From assembly GCF_900113735.1 (NCBI RefSeq), contig NZ_FOQM01000037.1, forward strand, positions 1 through 64,000: a DNA stretch of 64,000 nucleotides, written 5' to 3'. The position numbers and the translations under genes were made by a program. Source of the DNA: Bradyrhizobium sp. Gha (GTDB lineage: Bacteria; Pseudomonadota; Alphaproteobacteria; Rhizobiales; Xanthobacteraceae). Below are positions 26,846-35,573 of the stretch, one piece after another. Each line of letters begins with the position of its first letter. Position 1 is the stretch's first letter. Below the pieces are notes generated by a model. That model was not told where the DNA came from and ran no database searches. It was given only the letters and a program-made list of their open reading frames with translations.

Positions 26846-27205
26846 TTAGCTGCCCTTCTTGGCTACAGCCTGAAAGAACTGAATTGTGTTCCGTTGCGGA
26901 TCTTTCAGATGGGCCACGCGCCCATGCGCTCCCATGTCCCGAACTTTACCGATGAGCTCAGCGCCCTCCGCCCGCGCTCGCTCAAGCGCGGCGTCCATAT
27001 CTTCCACCTCGAATACTACAACAGCATTCCGAGACTGCTCGGACGCGGATTCCGCCGGGCTTGCCAGGCAAAATGCAGCCTTATCTTCTGCGAACTGAAT
27101 CCACTTGCCACAATCGGAAAAGCGTATCGTCAATCCAAGCGCTTCGTAAAAATGGACTAATGCTTCGGGTTCCGGAGCGGTAAGATAGACGTGCTTAAGC
27201 TTCAT
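26846..27205 (-). CDS. VOC family (glyoxalase/extradiol-type) protein
   Basis: 119 residues forming a single two-module VOC unit: N-terminal MKLKHVYLTAPEPEALVHFYEALGL and C-terminal GRVAHLKDPQRNTIQFFQ, with candidate metal ligands His5 and the late Glu/Gln positions (Gln in IQFF replaces the common Glu). AAGGAG lies eight bases before the ATG. It could be a lyase, epimerase, ring-opening dioxygenase or binding protein. It is the first gene of the leftward catabolic block, so the block's promoter probably lies at 27206-27300. Confidence 0.85.
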   Translation of the reverse strand: MKLKHVYLTAPEPEALVHFYEALGLTIRFSDCGKWIQFAEDKAAFCLASPAESASEQSRNAVVVFEVEDMDAALERARAEGAELIGKVRDMGAHGRVAHLKDPQRNTIQFFQAVAKKGS

Positions 27206-27599
27206 CTTCTCACTCCTTGCTTGGCGTAGACTGTTGTTTCACGCCTCCGCCGAGGACTACAATTGTGTGATCATAGTTGCGCTGTCCCTTCGGCATTAAT
27301 GTTCAAAGTCGTCACGCCCCGCATGACCAGTCAGCATTTTATGCTGTTACTCTCGGACGCAAGACTCCTACGCCAACCCGTAAAGCGAGAGGAGATGATT
27401 TTGTTTCTTCTGGGTTCAAACTGTTCTGATCGTGCGCAGACTTGAGGCAACTCTGCCGTTGTTTCAGCAGAGCTAATGACAAAGCTCTGGCACTGCAACT
27501 TCTACCCTGCGCCAGCTCGTGGATTCACCATTTCCGGCGGCCGACCCTACCCTTTGTCGGACTCGGCTGCATGCTTTCGAGGAGGCGGAAGGCGACCTG
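27206..27599. other. Intergenic region, probable promoter of the Liv/flavin block
   Basis: Nearly 400 bases with no gene. It contains an imperfect inverted repeat ACTACAATTGTGTGATCATAG (first part ACTACAATTGTG near 27256-27267, ending TCATAG), about 55-75 bases before the VOC start, which could be an operator. The right end grades into the mutase relic. Confidence 0.4.
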
Positions 27600-28216
27600 G
27601 GTGCCCATGCTGGACGCCTCCCGTTTGTAGACGCGGTGATGGACTTGATCTCGGCGCGGTGCCGCCCGAACACTTTTTCCATCGCGTCCGAAATCTCACC
27701 CACGGTTGCCTTGGCCCGGGCCGCGTCGATGGCGAGCGCGAGCAGATTGCCGTTGCCTTCGCCGGCCGACCGCGTGATGGCGGCGAGCGCAGCGCCGACG
27801 TCCTTCTGGCTGCGCTCCGCTTTCAGCCACTTCAGCTTGTCGATCTGAAGCCGGCGGACATTTGGTGTTGTCGACCTTCAAAATCTCGATTCTGTCCTCG
27901 TCGGTCGGCTTGTACTTGTTGACGCCGATCACCGCCTGCTTGCCGGCATCGATGCGGGCCTGGGTCTTGGCCGAGGCTTCCTCGATGGCAGTTTGGGCAA
28001 GCCGGCCTCGATTGCCTTCGCCCTGCCGCCGAGCTCTTCGACCTCCTGGATGCGGCTCCAGGCTTTGGCTGCGAGATCGCGTGTCAGCCGCTCGACATAG
28101 TAGGAGCCGCCCAAGGGATCGATGATGCGGGTGGTCCCGCTCTCCTGCTGCAGGAACAGTTGGGTGTTGCGGGCGATACGCGCCGAGAAATCGGTCGGCA
28201 GCGCCAAAATCACCAC
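27600..28216 (-). pseudogene. Truncated, frameshifted methylmalonyl-CoA mutase large subunit
   Basis: Relic of the substrate-binding part of a B12-dependent methylmalonyl-CoA mutase. Successive frames give ALPTDFSARIARNTQ...RIIDPLGGSYYVE (from 28216), then KTQARIDAGKQAVIGVNKYKPTDEDRIEILKVDNTK, then RRLQIDKLKWLKAERSQKDVG...GEISDAMEKVFGRH, then VYKREASSM. The join at NTK is an extra T, so single-base indels explain the shifts; at least three are needed. The N-terminal half and the cobalamin-binding C-terminus are missing. The intact family is about 700 residues. The left edge is approximate. Confidence 0.85.
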
Positions 28217-28226
28217 GCGACATAGC

Positions 28227-28628
28227 GCGGCAGAGCTGTAATTTGCACGGTACGGGCCGGCGTGCCCACTCTGGAACGCTCATCTGGCGTTCGAGGCACC
28301 CAGCCAGATCATTCGGCAACTCGCCGAGACGCCGGACGGCGTCAGATTTCTCTGCATTGCGACCGAACTTTCGACAGGCCGCTGCGGCTTCGGCGCGCCG
28401 CGCCCGCGGTACGCGATCGCGCTCGGATGCGAAGTCTCCTACGCGAAGGATTTCGTCTATGCAGACGGACTCGACCTCACCAACAAGAGCACCTACGAGC
28501 CGATCGGAATCTCCTGTCGAATCTGCGAGCGGACCAGCTGCGCCCAGCGCGCAATTCCGCCGCTCAAGACCCGACTGAAAATCGATCGCGACCGCAGGGA
28601 CATCTTGCCCGACCAGATTTCGAGCTAG
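28227..28628 (+). pseudogene. C-terminal relic of an ScfR-like short-chain fatty acyl-CoA regulator
   Basis: In one uninterrupted frame the plus strand reads AAEL-stop-FARYGPACPLWNAHLAFE, IIRQLAETPDGVRFLCIATELS, YAIALGCEVSYAKDFVYADG, ISCRICERTSCAQRAIPPL, ending TAG at 28626-28628. This is the C-terminal DUF2083 domain of XRE-type ScfR/RamB-like regulators, with its Cys pair and RAIPPL motif. An in-frame TAA at 28239-28241 stands where the family usually has a Gln, and the whole HTH half is absent. Such regulators commonly sit beside propionate/methylmalonyl-CoA genes, matching the mutase relic head-to-head. Confidence 0.82.
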
Positions 28629-29048
28629 ATCGTAGCGAGAAATAGGGCGGACAACCGTTCCTTCTTGAGGCGCAACAGTGTAACGGCTGCAAGAAAACCG
28701 GGAGCAAAGGGACGTTGACTTTTCAGCTTCCGACGATGCACGGAAGCACCCGTAAGCGGCGGCTAAACCGAATTTGCGCCTTACGCCTGAACGCATCGAT
28801 CAGGCAGGCGATCTCAGGCACCAGCACGACTTACAGGCCGGATGGCTGGTGATGCGGATCACGAAGGCGGCCTACCACCTCAGAGGCAGAGCAATACAGG
28901 CAGACAGCGATTGCCGTCTGTAAGCGCATTGCTCAGTGCGTCGTAAGGCCGTATGTCCGTGTCTGCCGATGAGGTGGCTCGCCCTACACTGCGCGTCCGA
29001 GGGTTGCTCGGGCGGACCGAGCCGATCCTCATCACAGGAGGACGAGCC
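28629..29048. other. Non-coding stretch between regulator relic and IS110 relic
   Basis: 420 bases with no supported gene. A short inverted repeat CAGAC/GTCTG (near 28900-28920) precedes the IS110 frame and may belong to the element's left end. No terminal inverted repeats were identified; IS110 elements often lack them. Confidence 0.45.
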
Positions 29049-30160
29049 GTGGCAGATTATAGGGAAGCATTCGTCGGAATCGATGTGGCCAAGCTGAGAA
29101 ATGCCGTCGCGATTGCGGACGCAGGCCGGGAGGGGGAAGTTCGGTTCTTCAGTGAGGTTGATGCTTCGGCCACCAACATGCGCCGCGTCTTAGAACGGAT
29201 CGCCAACCGGTTTGACCGCGTCCCCTTCTGTTACGAAGCCGGCCCGACCGGCTATGGTCTTTATCGCCTGATCCGGTCGCTCGGCCACGAGTGCACGGTG
29301 GTGGCGCCATCCCCGATCCCAAGGAAGGCGGGCGATCGGGTGAAGACGAATCGCCGGGACGCCGTTTCTCTCGCGCGTCTGCTACGCGGTGGCGAGCTGA
29401 CTGCGGTATGGGTTCCCGATGAAGGCCACGAGGCGATGCGGGATCTCGTTCGCGCGCGAGCGGCAGCGGTTGAGGCGCTGAGGGTTCACCGGCAACAGGT
29501 GAGCGCCTTCATGCTCAAGCACGGCCGTACCTACCCTCGCAAGAAAGGTTGGACGATGCGTTATCTGCGCTGGCTTCAGGAGCACAGTTCGATCACCCCG
29601 CACATCAGATCGCGCTCCAGGAGATGGTCGAAGCAGTTCGCGTCGCCAGGGAGCGGGTCGAACGTCTGGAGCGCACGCTCGAAGAGTTCGTCTCGGTATG
29701 GTCTCTGGAGCCACTCGTACGGGTGCTTCAGACATTGCGAGGCATCGATCTGATCGTCGCGGTGACATTCGCAACCGAAGTCGGTGACGTGAGCCGGTTT
29801 GAGAGCCCCCGTCAACTATCATGGGTTATCTCGGCCTGGTGGCGGGCGAGCGATCGTCTGGGGAGACCGTCAGGCGGGGCGGGATCACCAAAGGCCGGCA
29901 ACGGCCGCGTTCGCCACATGTTGGTCGAGAGCGCCTGGACATATCGACACCCGCCGAAGATCGGCAAGACAAAGCTATACCGGCTCGAGCAAACGTCGCC
30001 AGCAGTGCGAGAGATTGCTTGGAAAGCGCAGAGCCGCTTGACGGCCCGCTACCGGAAGTTGGCTGCGCGCGGCAAGCGAACGACGGTGTTCTGCGCCGCT
30101 ATCGCCCGTGAATTGGTCGGGTTCATGTGGGCCGTTGCCAGGCAAGTGCAGCCGGCCTGA
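29049..30160 (+). mobile_element. IS110 family transposase, inactivated by frameshifts
   Basis: GTG at 29049 follows AGGAGG by eight bases. The first frame carries the DEDD RuvC-like domain (AFVGIDVAKLRNAVAIAD, then VKTNRRDAVSLARLLRGGELTAVW). Near 29580 the reading shifts (RYLRWLQEH to QFDHPAHQIALQEMVEAVRVA), again near 29815 (FESPRQ to MGYLGLVAGERSSGETVRRG) and near 29893 (GITK to AGNGRVRHMLVESAW). The last frame ends at 30160 with a complete transposase_20-type C-terminus. Three shifts and no intact Ser-recombinase-like C-domain in one frame make it non-functional. Confidence 0.9.
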
Positions 30161-30450
30161 CTAGGCTCACTTCTCATCTTCGTGCATGGGCGGAGGCGGG
30201 AGCACGGCAGAGGGAATGCCCGTCAGACGCTTTGTGGCCGAGTGCGTCGGCAGTCGACCAACCTTCAGTGGCTTCGCCTTTAGCGCGGGCAAAGAGATTG
30301 TCCGTTTTTCGATATCAGTCGTCATTTTATCGAAATTCTACGTGCCCGGTCGCGGTTATCATTCGTTTCATCGAGATGTCATCACGCGGAATAACGCGAG
30401 GGGCCGGGCCTCGATGCAATGACGAACGCTTGCCCACAGGAGGAACCGAA

Positions 30451-31077
30451 ATGACGACGACAGCTTTGGATAGGATTGACATCAAGATCCTGAACGAATT
30501 GCAGCAGAACGCCAGCTTGACAAACGTAGAGCTCGCTTCCCGCGTCAATCTCTCACCATCCCCCTGCCTCGCTCGAGTACGCACACTTGAAAAATTGGGA
30601 GTCATTGACCGAAGAATTGCCGTGCTGGACCCGGCAGTTCTCGGTATCGGCGTCACTGCTTTCATACAGGTCAAACTTGAAAAGCAGGCCCAACCGTCCC
30701 TCGAGAGCTTTACACGCACGATAGATCGCCTGGGTGAGGTGATGGAGTGCTATTTGATGACGGGGGATAGCGATTATCTTCTTCGAGTCATGGTGTCAGA
30801 TATCGAAGCTCTTGAAGACCTCATCGTGAACAAGCTCTCACGTATCCCGGGTATTTCCAGCATTCGATCAAGCCTGGCCTTAAAACGAATTTCCTACAAG
30901 ACGGTGCTCCCTATCGACGCAAGCCGTCCCGTTCAGATCAAGTCGGGCAACCCGGCGTCAAGGCGTATCGAGAGACCAGCCAAACCCCAGTATGATGCGT
31001 CGACTCAGGCTAGGCTCGATGGCGGAATGAACATCGACAACTCACGAGTCTTCGCTCACAGCACAGCCGGCCTTTAG
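30451..31077 (+). CDS. Lrp/AsnC family transcriptional regulator
   Basis: 208 residues: an N-terminal HTH (LDRIDIKILNELQQNASLTN, VELASRVNLSPSPCLARVR) and a RAM effector domain (FTRTIDRLGEVMECYLMTGDSDYLLRV), followed by a roughly 50-residue Arg/Ser-rich tail that is longer than usual. AGGAGG lies seven bases before ATG 30451; the frame is open to 30127 but begins inside the IS110 relic. It precedes ribBX in the same direction (132 bases). It is clearly paralogous to the regulator at 47225-47743, which sits next to a pyruvate dehydrogenase operon. Confidence 0.9.
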   Translation: MTTTALDRIDIKILNELQQNASLTNVELASRVNLSPSPCLARVRTLEKLGVIDRRIAVLDPAVLGIGVTAFIQVKLEKQAQPSLESFTRTIDRLGEVMECYLMTGDSDYLLRVMVSDIEALEDLIVNKLSRIPGISSIRSSLALKRISYKTVLPIDASRPVQIKSGNPASRRIERPAKPQYDASTQARLDGGMNIDNSRVFAHSTAGL

Positions 31078-31209
31078 CGCCAAGCAATACGTGCTGTCGG
31101 AAATGATCGTCTCGAACGCTTCCGTCACGGCCGCGGCTGAGAGCGGGCCAGAGCGGACGCGTCGAACATGCCTTCGGCGATTGAGCGGACCAAACGCACT
31201 GAGGGACAA

Positions 31210-32286
31210 ATGACTGAGTCGATCTCTGCCGCACTGAAAGCATTCTCTGAAGGAGAGATCATCGTAGTCACGGACGATGATGATCGAGAAGGCGAAGGAG
31301 ATCTCGTCGTCGCAGCATCGCTTTGTTCAACCGAAAAGATGGCGTTTATTATCCGCCACACCTCCGGAATCGTCTGCGCTCCTATCCCGTCCGAGCTTGC
31401 GCGTCGATTGAGGCTAGATCCAATGGTCATCGACAACGACTCTAACCACACCACCGCTTTCACTGTCTCGATCGACTACAAACCTAATGGTGGGACCGGG
31501 ATCTCAGCTGAAGAACGCGCATCCTGTTGCCGGGCACTGACTAATCCCAACGTCGGCGCAAACGATTTTGCACGCCCAGGCCATATCTTCCCTCTTGTTT
31601 CAAAGCAGGGCGGCGTCCTGATGCGATCGGGTCATACCGAAGCTGCGGTCGACCTGTGCTGGTTGACCGGATTGGCTCCGGTCGGAGTCATCAGTGAACT
31701 GATGAATGATGACGGATCCGTGATGAAGGGCTCGCAAGTTCGAGAGTTCGCCGCCAGGCACGCTTTGAAGCACGTAACGATTGCCGACATCATAGGCTTC
31801 CGGCAGGCGCGTGAGAAGTTGGTTGAAAGGATCTCAAGTGTAACCGCCGACAGCCCGATCGGGCCGCTACAGGGATACTCGTATCGTACGCCATTCGATC
31901 CGATCCACCACGTGGCTTATGTATATGGCGGGATCGGAGACGGCAAAAACGTACTGACGCGATTTTACAAACCGAACATCATACGGGACATGTTCTCGGG
32001 AGAGGCCCAAGCAAAGATGAACGTCGTACTTCAACGCTTTAAGGACAACGGAGGTGGTGTACTTATTTATCTAAGAGACGGCGCGGCTGGTGTTCCACTA
32101 GAACCCCTGCTCCCATCGTCCTCTTCGGAAGAGCACCGCAACCGGCAGTGGCGCGAGATCGGCGTTGGCGCGCAGATATTGCGCGATCTTGGCATAACCT
32201 CAATCCGCCATTTGACGTCGTCCACCCATCACTTCAAAGGGCTTGCAGGATTCGGCATCGAAATCATCAGGAGCGAGCAACTCTGA
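31210..32286 (+). CDS. ribBX: RibBX-type 3,4-dihydroxy-2-butanone 4-phosphate synthase
   Basis: 358 residues. The N-terminal RibB domain is complete: DDDDREGEGDLV acidic loop, RHTSGIVCAP, DFARPGHIFPL, and RSGHTEAAVDLCWL active-site segment. It makes the four-carbon precursor of riboflavin from ribulose 5-phosphate. The C-terminal GTP cyclohydrolase II-like domain has lost the zinc cysteines and the RGIGL loop (it reads TRFYKPNIIRDMFSGEAQ and IYLRDGAAGVPLEP), as in the RibBX variant known from Proteobacteria. ATG 31210 has GAGG five bases upstream; 31168 is an open but weaker start. Confidence 0.9.
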   Translation: MTESISAALKAFSEGEIIVVTDDDDREGEGDLVVAASLCSTEKMAFIIRHTSGIVCAPIPSELARRLRLDPMVIDNDSNHTTAFTVSIDYKPNGGTGISAEERASCCRALTNPNVGANDFARPGHIFPLVSKQGGVLMRSGHTEAAVDLCWLTGLAPVGVISELMNDDGSVMKGSQVREFAARHALKHVTIADIIGFRQAREKLVERISSVTADSPIGPLQGYSYRTPFDPIHHVAYVYGGIGDGKNVLTRFYKPNIIRDMFSGEAQAKMNVVLQRFKDNGGGVLIYLRDGAAGVPLEPLLPSSSSEEHRNRQWREIGVGAQILRDLGITSIRHLTSSTHHFKGLAGFGIEIIRSEQL

Positions 32287-32338
32287 TAAACTTGTTAAGG
32301 ACAGAGCACGCAGCGCCTTCGCGACCACGCCGTTTCGC

Positions 32339-33178
32339 TCAAGGCCGCGAGGCGACATGCACCTCTGACCCCCGTTCGCCTCGCTTGACGCCATCGGAGA
32401 AATACCGCGCTGGCGATTTACCAAGCGCTTTCTTGAACATCGTAATAAATGCGCTGACGGAGTCGTAACCGAGAACCTCGGATACAGATTGCACGGAGTC
32501 TCCCGCGGAGAGTCGCTGAAGCGCAATGATAATGTGCAATTGTTGGCGCCATCGACTGAACGTCATGCCGGTCTCTGCGACGACGAGGCGCATCAAGGTT
32601 CGCTCCCCCAAGGCCATCGCCTCGGCCCATTCCGTGACTGTGCGGCGATCCGCCGGGTTCTCCATCAAGGCATCTGCAATCGCACGCAACTTTGAATGGC
32701 GCGTAACCGGCAGATGCAACTGCTCTGTCGGCATCTCGATGAGTTCGTTTAGCAAAACCGCGACTATATGGGCTGTCGGACCTTCCTCATCATAGAGGGG
32801 TGCCAATGTCGCCAGACGATGAATAACCTCATGCAGCAGAGGAGTGATCGACAACGTGCAACACTCCTGCGGAACGGACGCCGCATTCATATCCACGTAC
32901 AAGAAGTAGATACTGGCATTGGCTGTCGCGCGGTTGCTGTGCGGCATACCGCCAGGAATCCATACGCCGCATCGCGGAGGCACCATCCAAAGTCCACTGG
33001 GGACCTCGCATGTCACGCTCCCCCGTTGGGCCAGAACCAACTGCCCTTTCCGATGTGTGTGGATCGGAATTTCGTCCTCTTTCTCCTGCGTGTCGACCAT
33101 GAGTGCGACGACCGGACGGTCGAGCGAGTCCGGATCCATCTCATGAAAGTACCGAAGTAGCGAGCCGCGCATTGTCAT
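32339..33178 (-). CDS. AraC family regulator with cupin domain (divergent from efflux operon)
   Basis: 279 residues, cupin (IPIHTHRKGQLVLAQ, PPRCGVWIPGGMPHS) plus AraC double HTH (RTVTEWAEAMALGERTLMRL; QSVSEVLGYDSVSAFITMFKK). It is strongly similar along its length to the regulator at 14654-15517. It is divergent from the AaeB-like efflux gene with only 89 bases between starts, so it very likely controls that promoter. It converges on ribBX. Bases 33179-33267 should hold its operator; no clean repeat was identified there. Confidence 0.9.
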   Translation of the reverse strand: MTMRGSLLRYFHEMDPDSLDRPVVALMVDTQEKEDEIPIHTHRKGQLVLAQRGSVTCEVPSGLWMVPPRCGVWIPGGMPHSNRATANASIYFLYVDMNAASVPQECCTLSITPLLHEVIHRLATLAPLYDEEGPTAHIVAVLLNELIEMPTEQLHLPVTRHSKLRAIADALMENPADRRTVTEWAEAMALGERTLMRLVVAETGMTFSRWRQQLHIIIALQRLSAGDSVQSVSEVLGYDSVSAFITMFKKALGKSPARYFSDGVKRGERGSEVHVASRP

Positions 33179-33267
33179 CTTTTAGCAATTATTTGGTAAA
33201 GTAGCGAAATTCGTTGGGAGCCGCAAGTTCTATCGTTCCGGTGCTTGTCAGACCCGGAATTCAAACG

Positions 33268-35355
33268 ATGAATCGAACCCTCCTCTCCCGCATTTTTGGA
33301 GGCGCCATTTTTGCCGGCAGCTTTGACCCCAGATGGGCGCTGTTTTCGGCCAACTCGTTCATCGCAGCGATGCTCGCTATCTACCTGGCGTTTCGTCTGG
33401 GTCTGCAAAGGCCCTATTGGGCGATGCTCACTGTCTATCTCACTGCCCAGCCGTTCGCCGGCGCCGTTCGTTCGCGCGCCGTTTACCGCTTGCTCGGCAC
33501 CCTGCTCGGCTCCAGCGCAGCCGTGGCTTTTGTCCCATTGCTGGTCAATCAGCCATTCCTGATGACGGCCGCCATCACGAGCTGGGCCGCGTTTTGTCTG
33601 TACGTTTCCCTCCAGGATCGCACTCCCAGCAGCTACGCCTTTCTGCTGGCCGGCTATACGGCGACGACCGTCGCGTTCTCGAGCGTAGCCGCTCCACATC
33701 TGGTGTTCGACGTCGCTCTGGCCCGCGTCGAGGAAATCGTGCTCGGCATTTGCTGCGCAACAGCCGTTCATACCCTGCTGTTTCCAAGTGACGTCACCGG
33801 CGCCTTGATCAGGTCAATTGATGCAGCGGTTCATGCTACCTGCGCTTGGACGACCGAAGCCTTCCTCAATCATTCTCCCACCAAGGCTAACGCGGCACGC
33901 TGGCGGCTGGCTTCTGACGTTACACAGTTCGAAGTATTGTCGACCCATCTTCGTTACGACACAGGAGCAGCGAAACCGCCGATCCGGGCGATTCGAGCCC
34001 TGCAGGACAAGCTCGCGCTCGTTCTTCCAACACTGACAGCGATCGAAGATAGGCTGGATGCGCTGGGGGAGCGGCGTACGCCGGAACTGGATCAGCTTCT
34101 CTCAAAGCTAGGCGAATGGGTGCGGACCCCACCTCTATCGCAGCACAGCGCAGACGACCTGATGCGTCTCTGCGCAGAATTCAAGGTTGCACCTTCTGCC
34201 ACACAAAGCGAATGGGATACGCTTCTCGTATCCAGCTTGATAGCCAAATCATCGGCGATGATCGAAACATTGGCCGCGATCCTGGAGCTAAATGCGGTTA
34301 TCCATGGATCCACAGTTGTTCCCCAGCTGGTGCTGGTGACGGCATCTGCTTCCAAAGTCCATCGTGCCAAGAGAACCCTCCATCGAGACCAGCGTCTCGC
34401 GGCGTTATCCGTCGCCGCTTTTTTTGCGGCGGTCCTTGGCTGCGCCGCGGTCTGGATTGCCACGGCATGGCCCGAAGGAGGCATCGCCGCGCAAATCGCA
34501 GCTATTGCTGCAGCGCTCTACAGTAGCCTCGACGATCCTGCACCCACGCTGATGTCCTACACCGTCTGGACCATGGCGTCGCTGCCTATCGCAGCCATCT
34601 ACCTCTTTGTCATTTTCCCAGCAATCGATGGGTTTCCCATGTTGGCGGCCTCGCTGGCGCCCCCGTTTCTCATCATCGGCTACCTACAGGCCAACCCGCG
34701 TCACATTGTAAAAGCGTTGGCTCTCGGGCTCGGTTTGATCGGGGCGCTCGATCTGCAGAACAGGTTTCTAGCCGACTTCGTCTCGTTCGCTAACGTCGAT
34801 GCCGCGTCGCTCATCGGTCTTATGGTGGCGTTCCTGGCAGTTCGCGTATTTCGCAGTGTGACCGCAAAGCACGCCGCCAAACGCCTGATCCGGCACGGCT
34901 GGGTCGATCTGGCAAACCTCGCTAGAGCCCGCAGACCAATGAACCGAGAACGCTGGGCGGCCGTAATGCTGGACCGTCTGGGCCTGGTCGCTCCGAGATT
35001 GGCCCTCTCTGGCTCGGATGTAGAAACAGAAGCTGGCCGCTCGCTCGCCGCTCTGCAGATGGGACTGGATCTGCTCGACCTGAAATCGAGCGTGACGAAC
35101 GCGAACGACCAACGGAGCGAACGTCTTGAATGTCTTCTTACCAAACTGGCGCAAGCCTTCCGATGGTTTGCAGCTGGGAATAACGAGCTTCGTCCCGTTG
35201 AAAGGCAGGCATTGCGCGCGACCATCGATTCAGAACTCCGCGAATGCTGCAAATCGGGCGCCGCTATCCAGCTAACAAGGCTCGTCTCGCTGGTTGGTTT
35301 ACGCCGCGCGCTGTTTCCCGATGCACCTGCTCCTAGCTCTGATGGAGTTGTGTGA
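33268..35355 (+). CDS. aaeB: FUSC/AaeB-type aromatic acid efflux membrane protein
   Basis: About 695 residues with two blocks of membrane segments (about 25-165 and 365-520) separated by soluble domains, the layout of AaeB. The first block reads RPYWAMLTVYLTAQPFAGAVRSRAVYR, with the FUSC-type conserved Arg pair; it repeats in weaker form in the second. In E. coli, AaeA/AaeB exports p-hydroxybenzoate and related aromatic acids using the proton gradient. ATG 33268 is preferred over a TTG at 33214. The stop overlaps the next gene (TGATG). Confidence 0.85.
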   Translation: MNRTLLSRIFGGAIFAGSFDPRWALFSANSFIAAMLAIYLAFRLGLQRPYWAMLTVYLTAQPFAGAVRSRAVYRLLGTLLGSSAAVAFVPLLVNQPFLMTAAITSWAAFCLYVSLQDRTPSSYAFLLAGYTATTVAFSSVAAPHLVFDVALARVEEIVLGICCATAVHTLLFPSDVTGALIRSIDAAVHATCAWTTEAFLNHSPTKANAARWRLASDVTQFEVLSTHLRYDTGAAKPPIRAIRALQDKLALVLPTLTAIEDRLDALGERRTPELDQLLSKLGEWVRTPPLSQHSADDLMRLCAEFKVAPSATQSEWDTLLVSSLIAKSSAMIETLAAILELNAVIHGSTVVPQLVLVTASASKVHRAKRTLHRDQRLAALSVAAFFAAVLGCAAVWIATAWPEGGIAAQIAAIAAALYSSLDDPAPTLMSYTVWTMASLPIAAIYLFVIFPAIDGFPMLAASLAPPFLIIGYLQANPRHIVKALALGLGLIGALDLQNRFLADFVSFANVDAASLIGLMVAFLAVRVFRSVTAKHAAKRLIRHGWVDLANLARARRPMNRERWAAVMLDRLGLVAPRLALSGSDVETEAGRSLAALQMGLDLLDLKSSVTNANDQRSERLECLLTKLAQAFRWFAAGNNELRPVERQALRATIDSELRECCKSGAAIQLTRLVSLVGLRRALFPDAPAPSSDGVV

Positions 35356-35573
35356 TGACCGAAGAGATCAACGTCGCGGGTGTTTTTGTACCGACCTTTG
35401 TCGTCGCCTGTATCTTCGCGCTCGGGCTAGCGGTGGGACTATCCGCAACGCTCAGACGCGTTGCTTCATTGGAGATCAGGAGCTTCGCATGGCACCCAGC
35501 GCTATTCGATTTCGCAATCTTCGTGATCCTCGCGGACATCTGCTACACACTATTGGGAAGGTTTCTGGCATGA
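35355..35573 (+). CDS. aaeX: AaeX-like small membrane protein (DUF1656)
   Basis: 72 residues with two membrane segments (VFVPTFVVACIFALGLAVG and FAIFVILADICYTLLG). DUF1656 proteins are the constant small partner of AaeA/AaeB pumps. Both ends overlap neighbours: TGATG with aaeB and ATGA with aaeA, so the three are translated as a coupled unit. The order B-X-A differs from the E. coli X-A-B order. Confidence 0.88.
   Translation: MTEEINVAGVFVPTFVVACIFALGLAVGLSATLRRVASLEIRSFAWHPALFDFAIFVILADICYTLLGRFLA

Noticed and set aside
27696..28796. Minus-strand frame of 366 codons as one real protein
   Set aside because: Only a short middle segment matches methylmalonyl-CoA mutase; the rest is the antisense of the ScfR-like relic or shifted mutase frames.
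30127..30450. Extended N-terminus of the Lrp regulator beginning inside the IS110 relic
   Set aside because: ATG 30451 has AGGAGG at ideal spacing and starts the normal HTH; the extension has no homology and overlaps the transposase end.
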